A DNA stretch of 50,698 nucleotides from Campylobacteraceae bacterium. Its GTDB lineage: Bacteria; Campylobacterota; Campylobacteria; Campylobacterales; Campylobacteraceae. A program made the translations under genes and the position numbers. The stretch covers positions 1-50,698 of the forward strand of contig JAIRNE010000040.1 in the NCBI GenBank assembly GCA_031258205.1, read 5' to 3'. Positions 33,399-43,364 of the stretch are shown in pieces (the first letter of the stretch is position 1; every line of letters starts with the position of its first letter). The notes below the pieces were generated by a model. That model worked only from the letters and a program-made list of their open reading frames with translations, ran no database searches and had not been told where the DNA came from.

Positions 33399-34670
33399 AT
33401 GGTATACATTGACGATGTGTATGGAATTGAAGTTTTAGACAGCCGAGGCAATCCGACCGTAAAAGCGACTGTTATTTTAAGCGACGGCACAAAAGCTTCC
33501 GCGATAGTTCCGAGCGGCGCAAGCACGGGAAGTAAAGAAGCGATAGAATTAAGAGATAAAGACCCTAAACGTTTTAAAGGCAAAGGCGTTTTAAAAGCCT
33601 GCGACAATGTCGGCGTAATCGGCAACGAATTGATAGGCTTAGAGCCTTTTAATCAAACTCAGATAGACAGGCTCATACAAGAGATTGACGGCACAAATAA
33701 TTACTCAAATCTCGGAGCTAACGCCTCTCTTGGCGTATCTATGGCGACGGCGCGCGCGGCGGCAAAGAGTCTTGGCATTCCTTTGTATCGTTATATCGGC
33801 GGAGTTAACGCTTCCGTATTGCCCGTACCGATGTTTAATGTCATAAACGGCGGCAAACACGCCGACAATAATGTAGATTTTCAAGAATACATGCTTATGC
33901 CTTTAAATTTTGACAGTTTCAGCGATGCCTTGCGTGCCGTTACGGAGTGCTATCACAGCCTAAAAGAGATTTTACAAAAAAGCGGACACTCCGTATCGTT
34001 AGGCGATGAGGGCGGATTTGCTCCGAATCTCAAAAACAATGAAGAACCAATAAAAGTTTTGGTAGAAGCGGTAAAACATGCCGGATATGAAGCAGGCAAA
34101 GATATAGCTATTGCACTTGATGCGGCAAGCAGTGAATTTTACAGCAGAGGCGCTTACGATTTGAAAGGCGAGGGCAGGGTTTTAAGCAGTTCCCAAATGG
34201 TGGATTATTATGCCGAACTTTGCGAAAAATATCCGATAGTCTCCATAGAAGACGGACTTAGCGAAAATGATTGGGAAGGGTGGGAGTTGCTTACAAAAAA
34301 AGTCGGCGGCAAAGTGCAGCTTGTAGGCGACGACCTTTTTGTAACAAATGCGGCGATTTTGGCTGAAGGCATTAAAAAAGGCGCGGCGAACTCCATACTT
34401 ATCAAATTAAATCAAATCGGTACGGTAACACAGACGTTAGAAACTATCCGTTTAGCTCATAAAAACGGCTACACATGCGTAGTAAGCCACAGAAGCGGCG
34501 AGAGCGAAGACGCATTTATAGCCGATTTTGCCGTTGGCGTAAATTGCGGGCAGATAAAAACGGGCGCTACCGCAAGAGGCGAAAGAACCGCTAAATATAA
34601 CCGACTTTTAGAGATAGAAAGAGAGCTTGTAAGCGGCGAGTATTTAGGGAAAACACTTTTTAATAAATGA
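33399..34670 (+). CDS. eno: Enolase
   Basis: 423 residues. Interconverts 2-phosphoglycerate and phosphoenolpyruvate. Signatures: [15 protein letters not shown] near the start, [60 protein letters not shown] and [12 protein letters not shown] with catalytic and Mg-binding residues. It sits between recA and the ftsB-like gene, with a four-base overlap to the latter. Confidence 0.98.
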   Translation: MVYIDDVYGIEVLDSRGNPTVKATVILSDGTKASAIVPSGASTGSKEAIELRDKDPKRFKGKGVLKACDNVGVIGNELIGLEPFNQTQIDRLIQEIDGTNNYSNLGANASLGVSMATARAAAKSLGIPLYRYIGGVNASVLPVPMFNVINGGKHADNNVDFQEYMLMPLNFDSFSDALRAVTECYHSLKEILQKSGHSVSLGDEGGFAPNLKNNEEPIKVLVEAVKHAGYEAGKDIAIALDAASSEFYSRGAYDLKGEGRVLSSSQMVDYYAELCEKYPIVSIEDGLSENDWEGWELLTKKVGGKVQLVGDDLFVTNAAILAEGIKKGAANSILIKLNQIGTVTQTLETIRLAHKNGYTCVVSHRSGESEDAFIADFAVGVNCGQIKTGATARGERTAKYNRLLEIERELVSGEYLGKTLFNK

Positions 34671-34948
34671 AAATAGTTGAGAGTTTAAAGCAAAACTTTT
34701 TTAATCGTGCCGACCACGAAAAAATTTTCTCTTACGCTAAAAAAACAGTGGTCGGTTTTGCCGTTATCATACTTGGCATATATTTTGGAAATATGCTTTT
34801 CGGCAACTCTTCGCTGGAGGTACTGCTTGGCTTAAAAAAGGGCAAAACGGAACTTGAACAGCGCGTAGAAGAGTTAAAACATGCAAATGCAAAATTGCAA
34901 AAAGAGCTTTTTGAACTCCAGCAGTTAGATCCTGATATAAGACAGTAA
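34667..34948 (+). CDS. FtsB/DivIC-like septum-formation protein
   Basis: 93 residues, single-pass. A basic cytoplasmic N-terminus (about 1-25), one membrane helix ([18 protein letters not shown]), then a coiled coil ([20 protein letters not shown]) and a short tail, which is the layout of FtsB/DivIC. It is likely part of the division complex with FtsL and FtsQ. It overlaps eno by four bases (ATGA), an arrangement repeatedly found in the phylum. The identification is by topology and context. Confidence 0.78.
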   Translation: MKIVESLKQNFFNRADHEKIFSYAKKTVVGFAVIILGIYFGNMLFGNSSLEVLLGLKKGKTELEQRVEELKHANAKLQKELFELQQLDPDIRQ

Positions 34949-35013
34949 AATATAAAACTTTTAAGATAAATATAGTAATATGGCTTATTATTAATCCAGA
35001 CAAAGGAGATAGG

Positions 35014-35202
35014 ATGAGATTAAGCGCTCCCACAAAGGTAATCTTTTTGATTACGCTTGTTATTGCCGTAGTTACCGTTGTTGCGGTTCTTGCTTCCGTT
35101 TTAGGAGTTGTAACTATTCCCATAGTTGTTCAGCACGCTTTTTGGTTCATAACAGCTGCGTATGTTCTTTTGGCTTTAGGCGTTACGCTAAAGAACCTAT
35201 AG
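35014..35202 (+). CDS. Small two-helix membrane protein (62 aa)
   Basis: A strong AAGGAGAT ribosome site precedes the ATG. Two hydrophobic helices (about 8-31 and 39-58) are joined by VTIPIVVQHAFW. Short proteins of this kind occur in Campylobacterota genomes without an assigned role. It lies alone between the ftsB-like gene and a possible structured RNA. Confidence 0.7.
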   Translation: MRLSAPTKVIFLITLVIAVVTVVAVLASVLGVVTIPIVVQHAFWFITAAYVLLALGVTLKNL

Positions 35203-35226
35203 GAGTTAAAAGCGGTTTTAAATTTT

Positions 35227-35325
35227 GGTCTTATAAGCACGGCAATCGGCTAAAGGAGTTAGGGTAGGTGTATAAGCTTTTTGCCGTGCATTATGAGAAC
35301 TGCTCAAAATTATAAGCGGTAGACC
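35227..35325 (+). ncRNA. Possible structured RNA between the two-helix protein gene and gltA
   Basis: GCACGGCAA (35237-35245) pairs fully with TTGCCGTGC (35281-35289). The flanking GGTCT (35227-35231) pairs with AGACC (35321-35325). The apical loop of 35 bases holds AAAGGAG and no gene of note. A nested stem with an inner bulge recalls 6S-type RNA, but it is shorter and I cannot identify the family. It could equally be a 3' structure of the gltA transcript read from the other strand. The direction is uncertain. Confidence 0.3.
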
Positions 35326-35418
35326 TTATATAATTTTGACAGGGCGCATTATAGAGTAAAAAGATTTACTGTAAAAAAACGATACCAAATAATATTTAAA
35401 TTACCTGAAAAATATTAA

Positions 35419-35454
35419 GTAAAAGCCCGATTTTTAGTATAAAAAGGCTTTTAC
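35419..35454 (-). terminator. Inverted repeat downstream of gltA
   Basis: GTAAAAGCC and GGCTTTTAC form a nine-base stem around an 18-base loop ten bases beyond the gltA stop. The long loop and AT-rich stem make it a weak terminator candidate. Confidence 0.4.
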
Positions 35455-35463
35455 ATTTAATAT

Positions 35464-36744
35464 CTATTCCGGTTTTATCTCTGTTGGTCCCAAGTAGAGT
35501 TGTCTTGGTCTTGCAATTTTACCGTCAGGCTGTTCTTTAAACTCTATCCATTGCGCTATCCAGCCCGGAACCCTTCCTATAACAAATATAACGGCATACA
35601 TCTCTTTTGGTATGCCTAAAGCGCGCAGTATAAGCCCTGAGTAAAAGTCTATATTCGGATATAAACCGCGCTCTATGAAATACTCGTCATGCAGCGCAAT
35701 CTCTTCAATTTTATTTGCAACTTCTATAAGCTTGCTGTCTATCGCGCGCTCTTTCATTAATTGTTCGCGTATATCTTTTAGTATAGTCGCTCTTGGGTCA
35801 AAGTTTTTATAAACTCTGTGTCCAAATCCCATAAGTCTGAACGGGTCATTTTTATCTTTAGCTTTGGCGATATATTTTTCAACATTTTTTACATCGCCTA
35901 TCATCTCAAGCTGGCTTATCACAGACTCATTTGCGCCGCCGTGCGACCTGCCCCAAAGAGCGCATATTCCGGCGCTTATAGCCGCATATGGGTGCGCGTG
36001 TGTGGAGGCTACCGTTCTGACCGTAGTTGTAGAGGCGTTTTGTTCATGGTCGGCGTGAAGCGTAAAAATCGTATCAAGCGCTTTTACTTCTATAGGTTTT
36101 AAATCTATATGATCATGCGGATAAGCCCTTAACATATACAGTATATTTTCGGTAAATCCTCTGTCAAGATTTGGGTAGATGATAGGAAGTCCGCGGCTGT
36201 ATCTGTATGAAAACGCGGCTATCGTAGGAATTTTAGCAATTATTCTTTTTGCCATCTCCATATACTCTTCGGGCGAATCTATATCCAAATGGTCAAAATA
36301 AAATGTGGAAAGAGCCGAAACTGCCGCTGATAAAATAGCCATAGGGTGGGCATTGTCGGGAAACGCGTCAAATAATTTTTTCATACCTTCATGTACAAAA
36401 GAGCGTTTTTTCAATTCAAGTTTAAATGCGTCTCTCTCTTCATTTGTCGGGAGTTTCTTGTACAGCAATAGATGCGCCGTGTCTACAAAACTCTTTTGTG
36501 TTGCAAGATAAGAGATGTCGTAGCCTCTGTACATCAGCTTGCCTTTTGAGCCATCGATATATGTTATTCTAGACCTGCATGATGCCGTTGACGTAAAACC
36601 TCTATCTAACATAAAAAGTCCCGTATCTTTGTAAAATGTAGCAATATCTACTACAGATGCGCCCAAAGTCGGGTCTATAATGTTATATTCAAAACTTTTT
36701 CCGGTACGATTGTCCGTCATGGTAACACTATTTTTGTTAGCCAT
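35464..36744 (-). CDS. gltA: Citrate synthase
   Basis: 426 residues. Condenses acetyl-CoA and oxaloacetate at the entry of the (oxidative or reversible) citric acid cycle. Catalytic His residues lie in TLHADHEQNASTTTVR and WGRSHGGANE, the catalytic Asp in NFDPRATILKDI, after the conserved MGFGHRVYK. The N-terminal part is the type II (hexameric) form with a short extra domain. A strong AGGAG site lies upstream. It is monocistronic here. Confidence 0.97.
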   Translation of the reverse strand: MANKNSVTMTDNRTGKSFEYNIIDPTLGASVVDIATFYKDTGLFMLDRGFTSTASCRSRITYIDGSKGKLMYRGYDISYLATQKSFVDTAHLLLYKKLPTNEERDAFKLELKKRSFVHEGMKKLFDAFPDNAHPMAILSAAVSALSTFYFDHLDIDSPEEYMEMAKRIIAKIPTIAAFSYRYSRGLPIIYPNLDRGFTENILYMLRAYPHDHIDLKPIEVKALDTIFTLHADHEQNASTTTVRTVASTHAHPYAAISAGICALWGRSHGGANESVISQLEMIGDVKNVEKYIAKAKDKNDPFRLMGFGHRVYKNFDPRATILKDIREQLMKERAIDSKLIEVANKIEEIALHDEYFIERGLYPNIDFYSGLILRALGIPKEMYAVIFVIGRVPGWIAQWIEFKEQPDGKIARPRQLYLGPTEIKPE

Positions 36745-36894
36745 ATTTTACTCTCCTTATAATTTGTTGTATTATAAGCGAATTATGATTAGCAGCGGGA
36801 TAGTTTCTCTTCATGTGTAACTATATTACACACTATCTTTGTTAATATGTTACTTTTAGTAATATGAATAGTTTTTACGCGCCTCTATTTTTGC

Positions 36895-38955
36895 TTATTC
36901 TGTTCGGTGTTTACACTTTATGCACTCTAAAAAATCACCTTTTTTAAGTGATTTTTTTACCATAATGCCGCCGCATTCGGAACATCTCTCGTTTGTGGGT
37001 TCATTATTTGAGATAAATTTACACTTTGGGTAGTTGGAGCATCCAAAAAATTTACCCCGCCTTGAAATACGCTCTATGATGTCTCCGCCGCATTCGGGAC
37101 ATTTGACGGAAAGTTTGACAGGCTCTTTTTTGGGAGTTTGGCTGATATTTTTTGTATATTTGCATTTAGGATAATTACTGCATGCTACAAATTCGCCGTA
37201 TCTGCCTTTTCTTAAAAGCAATTCGCTGCCGCATTCGGGGCATTTCTCGCCTATGGGAGTAGCAACCTTAATGCTTTTTATCTCTTTTTTGCCTATAGTT
37301 ATCTGTTCGTCAAACGGCGTGTAAAATTCGCCTAAAACAATCTGCCAATCTTTTTTACCCGCCGCAATAAGATCCAACGTATCCTCCATGGACGACGTAA
37401 AGCCGCTGTCTACAATTTTTGGGAAATGTTTTTCAAGCAGTTCCGTAACGGTAAAAGCTATTTCTGTGGGTACAATCTGCTTTTTTTCTATATTAATATA
37501 ATTGCGCGAATTTAGTATGGAAATAGTAGGCGCGTAAGTTGAAGGACGTCCTATACCCAAACTCTCAAGCTTATTTATAAGACTTGCTTCAGAATATCTT
37601 GCCGGAGGCTCTGTAAAATGCTGGTTGGCTTCAACTTGTTTTATGGCTGCCTGTTCTTTTTCTTTCAAATCCGGTAACAGCATATCTTTATCCCCGCCGC
37701 CGTAAACTTTGTGAAATCCCTCAAACAGCAGCTTTCTGCCGCCGGCTTTGAATTTGGCGTTGGAAGAGGCAAATATAACGCTTTGAGACTCAAAACGCGC
37801 ATCCGCCATCTGCGAAGCTAAAAAGCGGTTATAAATAAGTGTATAGAGTTTCAAATCCTCCGCTTCAAGATAGTTTTTGGCAACTTGCGGCGTAAAACTT
37901 ATGATGGTAGGGCGTATTGCTTCATGAGCCTCTTGCGCGCCTTTTGATTTTGTCGTATAGATTCTTGGTTTTGTACTTAAATATTCGTCGCCGTAATTCT
38001 TGGCTATCTCTTCTCGCGCGGCGCTTACGGCTTCTTTGGCGATATTTAAAGAGTCGGTTCTCATATAAGTAATAATGCCGCTTATGCCGCTTGGGGTTTT
38101 TACTCCCTCGTATAATTTTTGCGCTATGCTCATAGTCCGCTTTGGTGAAAATCCAAGCAATGAAGAGGCGCTTTGCTGCATTGTGGATGTCATAAACGGC
38201 GGCTGAGGAGAAGAGATTCTGGTTTTTTTCTCTATACTCTCTACAATATAGGACTTATCCTGCACAGCCTCTTTTATCTTTAACGCCGTCTTTTCGTCCG
38301 CTATACTCATCTTTTCTATTTTGCTGTTTTCAAACTCTATCAAAAGAGCCTCTATATTGGGCATAAATAGAGCGTCTATACTCCAATACTCCTCTTTTTT
38401 AAAAGCTCTTATCTCGCGCTCTTTATCTACTACTATTTTAAGCGCGGAAGATTGCACTCTGCCCGCGCTTAAGCCTTTTTGGATTTTTAAGCCAAGAAGC
38501 GGAGAGAGTTTGTAGCCTACTATTCTGTCTAAAAGTCTTCTTGCCTGCTGTGCGTTTACGCTGTCTATATCTATATGTCTTGGATTTTTCAAAGAGTTTA
38601 CAATCGCGCTTTTTGTTATCTCATGAAATGCGATTCTGGGAAGTTTTTCTGGTTCTTTGCCGATAGCGACCGCTATATGATAACCGATAGCTTCGCCCTC
38701 TCTATCCTCATCGGTCGCGATATACACTTCATCGCTTTTTGAAGCGGCGGTTTTTATCTCTTTAACAATTGCAGCGTGTTCTTTTGCTATTTTATATTCT
38801 GGCGTAAAAACAGATTTTTCAATCTTTATTCCAAAACTGCTTTTAGGCAAATCCCTTATATGCCCTTTGGAGGCTAAAACCAAATACCCATCTCCCAAAA
38901 AATTCTTAATAGTTTTCGCTTTCGCGGGGGATTCTACTATAATTAGTGATTTCAA
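36895..38955 (-). CDS. topA: DNA topoisomerase I
   Basis: About 686 residues from a TTG at 38955 (AAGG upstream). The family N-terminus LKSLIIVESPAKAKTIKNFL begins there, while the longer frame to 39111 adds 52 unrelated residues. The enzyme relaxes negative supercoils. TOPRIM residues are EDREGEAIGYHI; the active-site Tyr lies in GIITYMRTDS. Three C-terminal zinc ribbons follow: CPECGSE..CSNYPKC, CPECGGD..CSNYPKC and CSECGG..CIKC. It is flanked by an intergenic region of 432 bases on the 5' side. Confidence 0.96.
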   Translation of the reverse strand: MKSLIIVESPAKAKTIKNFLGDGYLVLASKGHIRDLPKSSFGIKIEKSVFTPEYKIAKEHAAIVKEIKTAASKSDEVYIATDEDREGEAIGYHIAVAIGKEPEKLPRIAFHEITKSAIVNSLKNPRHIDIDSVNAQQARRLLDRIVGYKLSPLLGLKIQKGLSAGRVQSSALKIVVDKEREIRAFKKEEYWSIDALFMPNIEALLIEFENSKIEKMSIADEKTALKIKEAVQDKSYIVESIEKKTRISSPQPPFMTSTMQQSASSLLGFSPKRTMSIAQKLYEGVKTPSGISGIITYMRTDSLNIAKEAVSAAREEIAKNYGDEYLSTKPRIYTTKSKGAQEAHEAIRPTIISFTPQVAKNYLEAEDLKLYTLIYNRFLASQMADARFESQSVIFASSNAKFKAGGRKLLFEGFHKVYGGGDKDMLLPDLKEKEQAAIKQVEANQHFTEPPARYSEASLINKLESLGIGRPSTYAPTISILNSRNYINIEKKQIVPTEIAFTVTELLEKHFPKIVDSGFTSSMEDTLDLIAAGKKDWQIVLGEFYTPFDEQITIGKKEIKSIKVATPIGEKCPECGSELLLRKGRYGEFVACSNYPKCKYTKNISQTPKKEPVKLSVKCPECGGDIIERISRRGKFFGCSNYPKCKFISNNEPTNERCSECGGIMVKKSLKKGDFLECIKCKHRTE

Positions 38956-39272
38956 AACAGACCTTCTTTTTTTTAATTGTGAAATTCTATCAAAAAAACG
39001 GATAAATATACTTAAGAGCTTTAGATTTATTTTCAACGGCTGTCGTATTAATATGCGGCATAACGCGAAAAAGGCATTAAATATGCATAATTTTCCCGCT
39101 AAATATGTCAAATTAACGTTATATTATTTTTATTTAATATAAAAAATGTTATATTGGCATTGATTTTTTTCACTATTAATTATTACATGCGGTCGGCGTA
39201 AGAGCGAAATGGAATTTTTAAGAGCAAGATTTTATTAGAGATACGCTTAAAAGGGGTAGGGAGATAGAGTAT

Positions 39273-39395
39273 TTGGCGTGGCAAAAATCTATACAAACAG
39301 ATAAAAAAGCCAAATATCGCGGCGTAAAAAGACGTATTATTTTTGATAATATTTTAGATTTTAACATCTCAAAGGTTGGGACGGGCAATGAATAG
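39273..39395 (+). CDS. Possible short ORF ahead of the TonB receptor, or a gene fragment
   Basis: TTG start with AGGGAG nine bases before it; 40 residues (AWQKSIQTDKKAKYRGVKRR, then IIFDNILDF and more). The stop overlaps the receptor start by eight bases. The frame is open for 17 further codons upstream (39222) without a usual start, which suggests a truncated gene. The rest of the 38,956-39,387 gap is AT-rich, with TATAAT-like elements at about 39120-39150 and nothing else I can name. Confidence 0.25.
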   Translation: MAWQKSIQTDKKAKYRGVKRRIIFDNILDFNISKVGTGNE

Positions 39396-41412
39396 AAAGT
39401 TATATATAAGCGTTGTTGCGGCGGCTTTATGTCTGGGCGCTCTGTGCGCGGATGACGCTGTTGAAACGATTGAAACAATTGAGGTTATAGAAGCCTCAGA
39501 GATAGAGCAGAGTGTCAGAATTTCCGATGTTATAGACGAAGAGTACACAAGAGATGTCGGAGCTAAAAGCGTGGGCGAAGCTTTGCGGCAGGTTCCGGGT
39601 ATTATAAATACTTACGCTGAAGAGGGCGGCACCAAAGGCGGCGTCAATGTGAGAGGTTTCAGCGGCACAAGAGTTCCCGTATTTGTGGACGGTATTCCCG
39701 TTTACTCGCCGTATGATAAAAGCGTAGATGTCGCGAGAATCAATACTTTTGACATACATGAGATAATTATCTCAAAAGGCTATACATCTTCGCTGCTTGG
39801 CGCAAGTACGCTCGGAGGAGCTATTAATATTATCTCCAAAAGACCCACAGACGGTTTTGGCGGTGAAATAGGCGCTGGCATTTCAAGCTGGGGCGGACAT
39901 GAAGAGAATGCAAATATAGGCATAGGCGAAGATAGTTTTTATGCGGCTTTGTCGGTTTTAAATACACAAAGAGATTATTATAAACTCCCTCATGATTATG
40001 TTCCTGACGGATATCAAAAGAGTTACGGATACAAAAGAGAAAACGCTGAAACTAAAGATTTGCAGGTAAATCTCAAAGTAGGACTTACGCCTAACGATAC
40101 GGATGAATATTCGTTGAATTATATTTTACAGCGGGGAGAAAAAGGTGAGCCGTATTATGCTGCCGATCTTGATATGGCGACAGATCCTGCGGGGATGCCT
40201 AAACGGTATTGGAAAGATTTGGATAGAACAAGTTATTATGTTTCTACGAAAACAAACTTTGACGTTTATACTATAAGTTCCCGCTGGTATTATGAGCAAT
40301 ATTATAGTTTTGCAAACGATTACGGCTTTCAAGATAGCATCAATAATGAGATAACGGAAAATCATGAATATGACGATAAAACTTACGGCGCTGTCATAGA
40401 GGGCGATATAAGGCTTTCTGACGACAAAACGTTTAAAGTCTCTGTCGCTCAAAAATATGATATTCATGAATATTTTAAGGAAGACTTTGGCGCTATCATG
40501 CCAGAAGATAGAGAAGAGGAAGAAACGATAAAAAGCGAGACATTCTCTGTGGGGCTTGAGCATAGCTGGAGATTTAACGAAAGGTTTACTTGGGTTGTAG
40601 GCGCTTCTTATGATAAAAATAAAATTACTAAAGCGGAATCCGAAATAACTAATGACGTTAACGGCAAAACAAAAGAGACTACAGCTTTCAATCCCCAAAC
40701 CGTCTTGTATTTTCAGGCAAATAGGGATTTAATGCTTTATGGTTCGGTGTCAAAAAAAAGCAATATACCATCCATACAGCAAAGGTACTCTACAGAGGAT
40801 TGGCGTTTTGTTCCAAATCCTGATTTGCAAGAGGAGAAGTTGACTAATTACGAGATTGGAACGGAGTATGTTTTAAATAACAATCATCTTATAAAAGCGG
40901 CGGTTTTTTATGCGAAAACGGACGACTTTATAGTCACACAAAACGGCCAAGACCCAATAATTGGCTACTATACAAGATTCGAAAATGTCGGAGAAGAGAC
41001 GCACTTGGGAGCTGAAATAACTGTCAACTCTTATTGGAACGACGCTTTCACGACAACCATATCTTATTCGTTTATAGACGCCGATATTAAAGGCAAAGAT
41101 ATTATTGACACTTATGTAACCGATACGCCTAAGCACAATCTGTATGCGTCTTTAAAATATTCTCCTATTAACAGCGTAGATATTATCCCCATAGTAAGAT
41201 ATGAGAGCGAGCGCTACTCTTCCCGCTACGCCTCCAATAACATAAAAAACAAAGGCTTCACGCTTGCGGATATAAGAGCGATTTACCGCCCGATAGAGGA
41301 TTTGGAGATAAGTGCGGGCATTAAAAATATTTTTGATAAATACTACTATTTTGATATCGGATATCCTCAGGAAGGAAGAAGTTACTACGCCAATATCAGA
41401 TATTCGTTTTGA
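39388..41412 (+). CDS. TonB-dependent outer-membrane receptor
   Basis: 674 residues from the ATG at 39388; a TTG 12 bases earlier is in frame but unlikely. The signal peptide ends about residue 20. No STN domain follows; an acidic stretch with ETIEVIEA near the N-terminus could serve as TonB box. The plug domain (about 45-160) reads SVGEALRQVPGIIN, GGVNVRGFSG and FVDGIPVYSPYD. The 22-strand barrel ends in YYANIRYSF with the terminal Phe. It imports a metal chelate or vitamin with TonB energy; the substrate is unknown. No TonB or ABC transporter gene is near; the aryl-polyene-like genes follow on the same strand. Confidence 0.9.
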   Translation: MNRKLYISVVAAALCLGALCADDAVETIETIEVIEASEIEQSVRISDVIDEEYTRDVGAKSVGEALRQVPGIINTYAEEGGTKGGVNVRGFSGTRVPVFVDGIPVYSPYDKSVDVARINTFDIHEIIISKGYTSSLLGASTLGGAINIISKRPTDGFGGEIGAGISSWGGHEENANIGIGEDSFYAALSVLNTQRDYYKLPHDYVPDGYQKSYGYKRENAETKDLQVNLKVGLTPNDTDEYSLNYILQRGEKGEPYYAADLDMATDPAGMPKRYWKDLDRTSYYVSTKTNFDVYTISSRWYYEQYYSFANDYGFQDSINNEITENHEYDDKTYGAVIEGDIRLSDDKTFKVSVAQKYDIHEYFKEDFGAIMPEDREEEETIKSETFSVGLEHSWRFNERFTWVVGASYDKNKITKAESEITNDVNGKTKETTAFNPQTVLYFQANRDLMLYGSVSKKSNIPSIQQRYSTEDWRFVPNPDLQEEKLTNYEIGTEYVLNNNHLIKAAVFYAKTDDFIVTQNGQDPIIGYYTRFENVGEETHLGAEITVNSYWNDAFTTTISYSFIDADIKGKDIIDTYVTDTPKHNLYASLKYSPINSVDIIPIVRYESERYSSRYASNNIKNKGFTLADIRAIYRPIEDLEISAGIKNIFDKYYYFDIGYPQEGRSYYANIRYSF

Positions 41413-41422
41413 TTTCAACGCT

Positions 41423-41443
41423 CCGCGCTTTTGCGCGGATGCG
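41423..41443 (+). terminator. Terminator-like hairpin after the receptor gene
   Basis: CCGCGC (41423-41428) and GCGCGG (41433-41438) with a TTTT loop, extended by CGC/GCG, then GGTTTTA. The T run is short. It may separate the receptor from the pigment-type genes. Confidence 0.5.
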
Positions 41444-41515
41444 GTTTTATTCGGATAGCAATTAAAATCGCCAAAATACAATACCGTTTTTATGTTACCT
41501 GTGTTACAATTTTTT

Positions 41516-41842
41516 ATGGATACAAATCTTTATATTATTGAAAAACATAACGACAGTTTTCGCATACTCTTAAGCGGCAAAGAGCACCCTCTGTTTAAGG
41601 CGCACTTTGAAGGAAATCCAATACTTCCCGGATTTATATTTTTTCATATATGTGAAAATGCCATGCGGCATAAAATGGTTGAGGTTGTGCGGGCAAAATT
41701 TATAACATTCGCAAAGCCAAATGATATTTTAGAGCTTCATATAACTCAAAAGGAGGATAGCTTTCACGCGGTTTTTGAGCGCGGCGATAAAAAGATTTGT
41801 ATAATTACATATAAAATAAACCAAAGGGAGAAATGTGAATAA
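41516..41842 (+). CDS. 3-hydroxyacyl-ACP dehydratase-like hotdog protein
   Basis: 108 residues from MDTNLYII; an ATG at 41492 adds eight residues and is the alternative, neither having a clear ribosome site. The hotdog signature KAHFEGNPILPGFIFFHIC corresponds to the catalytic helix region of FabZ-type dehydratases (HFPGNPILPG). In aryl-polyene pathways such a protein dehydrates the growing polyene on its ACP. It overlaps the ammonia-lyase gene by eight bases. The first gene of a seven-gene run. Confidence 0.75.
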   Translation: MDTNLYIIEKHNDSFRILLSGKEHPLFKAHFEGNPILPGFIFFHICENAMRHKMVEVVRAKFITFAKPNDILELHITQKEDSFHAVFERGDKKICIITYKINQREKCE

Positions 41843-43364
41843 TTTTCAGTTAGTCGTAAATACGGAGCTTGTAACACTTGAGAGTATCATAAATGCAAAA
41901 GACGTATATGTCAGCGAGGATGAGGTTTTTGTAAAGCGCATTGACGCTTCTCATAAATTTTTAGCCGACACAATCAAAAACGGCAAACCTATATACGGCG
42001 TTACGACGGGTTATGGCGACAGCGGAAAAAACTATTTGGAGGCTAACGAGGCTGATTTATTGCAGCAAAATCTTTACAGATACCATGGATGCGGGGTGGG
42101 AAAACTTTTAACTCCCGAAGTATCAAGATATGCGCTTATCGCAAGACTTATCTCGCTCTCAAAAGGTTATTCGGCAGTATCGTATGAACTTTTGAAACGT
42201 TTCGAACTTCTATTAAAGCATGAAATATATCCTGCAATTCCATCGCAAGGTTCTGTCGGCGCAAGCGGCGATTTAACTCCTTTGTCGTATATAGCGGCTG
42301 TTATTGCGGGTGAGCGGGAGGCATACTTTCGGGGGGAGATTCAAAAAACAGCCGATATTTATGAAAAATTATCCATAAAGCCATATCTTTTCAAACCCAA
42401 AGAGGCGCTTGCGGTCATGAACGGTACTACTATAATGAGCGCTATAGCGCTTGCTTCCATACAAGAGTTTAAGACACTGCTTAACAACATGGAGTCATTT
42501 ACTGCTGGTATGTATGAAGTCTTGCTTTGCGACACAACGCCATTGGAAGAGTTTGTGCATAAAGTAAAGCCGTTTGAAGGGCAAATCAGCGCGGCAGAGG
42601 CAGTTTTAAATAAAATAAAAAATTCAAAACTTACTCATGGCAGAGATGAAAGATATGCTAAATTTTTTGAAGATAACAATCTCAATATCCAGGATACTTA
42701 CTCCATGCGCTGCGCGCCGCAGGTTTTAGGTGTCATAAGAGATAACTTGAAAATATCCGAAAAGTGGGTAGAACAGGAGATAAACTCCGTAAATGACAAT
42801 CCATTGATAGACGCTGAAAACAAAAAAATCTACACTTCGGGCAATTTTTACGGCGGATACGTAGCGCACGCTATGGACACGCTGAAAATCTGCGCCGCTA
42901 ATTTGGCTGATTTGTTAGATAAAGAGTTTGCTCTGCTTATTGATCATAAATTTAACAGAGGTCTTGGCGAAAATTTGAAACTAAAAAAAGAGAACTTTTT
43001 TCACGGTTTCAAAGCGATGCAAATAACGCTAAGTTCGCTTTCAGCCGATGTCATCAAAAATACCGCCGCCGCATCCGTGCACTCGCGCCCTACGGAATCT
43101 CTAAATCAAGACAAAGTCAGCATGGGAACGACTGCCGCTTTGGATTTTTCAAAAATGCTGCCAGATATAAAAAATATGTTAAGTATCGCGCTTATAGGGC
43201 TTGCGCAAGCCGTAGACATAAGAGGAATAGATAAAGTGTCGCCGTTTTTGCGCGCCAATCATGACAAAATACGCGCAACTGTCCCCGCGCTTAAAGAGGA
43301 TAGAAGAATGGATATAGACATAGCTAAGATAGTAAAATTGATTGAGGGTAAGGTTTTAGCATGA
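41835..43364 (+). CDS. HAL/PAL family aromatic amino acid ammonia-lyase
   Basis: 509 residues with a GTG start and a GGGAG ribosome site. The MIO prosthetic group forms from Ala143-Ser144-Gly145 in GSVGASGDLTPLSYIAA. IYGVTTGYG carries the catalytic Tyr loop, and QDTYSMRCAPQVLG and NDNPLID are typical of the family. In the selectivity loop NLYRYHGCGVG the pair is Tyr-His, unlike the Ser-His of histidine ammonia-lyase. No other hut gene is present. Related lyases occur in xanthomonadin and aryl-polyene clusters and may supply a cinnamate- or coumarate-like starter. The substrate (Tyr, Phe or His) is not settled. Confidence 0.88.
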   Translation: MNNFQLVVNTELVTLESIINAKDVYVSEDEVFVKRIDASHKFLADTIKNGKPIYGVTTGYGDSGKNYLEANEADLLQQNLYRYHGCGVGKLLTPEVSRYALIARLISLSKGYSAVSYELLKRFELLLKHEIYPAIPSQGSVGASGDLTPLSYIAAVIAGEREAYFRGEIQKTADIYEKLSIKPYLFKPKEALAVMNGTTIMSAIALASIQEFKTLLNNMESFTAGMYEVLLCDTTPLEEFVHKVKPFEGQISAAEAVLNKIKNSKLTHGRDERYAKFFEDNNLNIQDTYSMRCAPQVLGVIRDNLKISEKWVEQEINSVNDNPLIDAENKKIYTSGNFYGGYVAHAMDTLKICAANLADLLDKEFALLIDHKFNRGLGENLKLKKENFFHGFKAMQITLSSLSADVIKNTAAASVHSRPTESLNQDKVSMGTTAALDFSKMLPDIKNMLSIALIGLAQAVDIRGIDKVSPFLRANHDKIRATVPALKEDRRMDIDIAKIVKLIEGKVLA

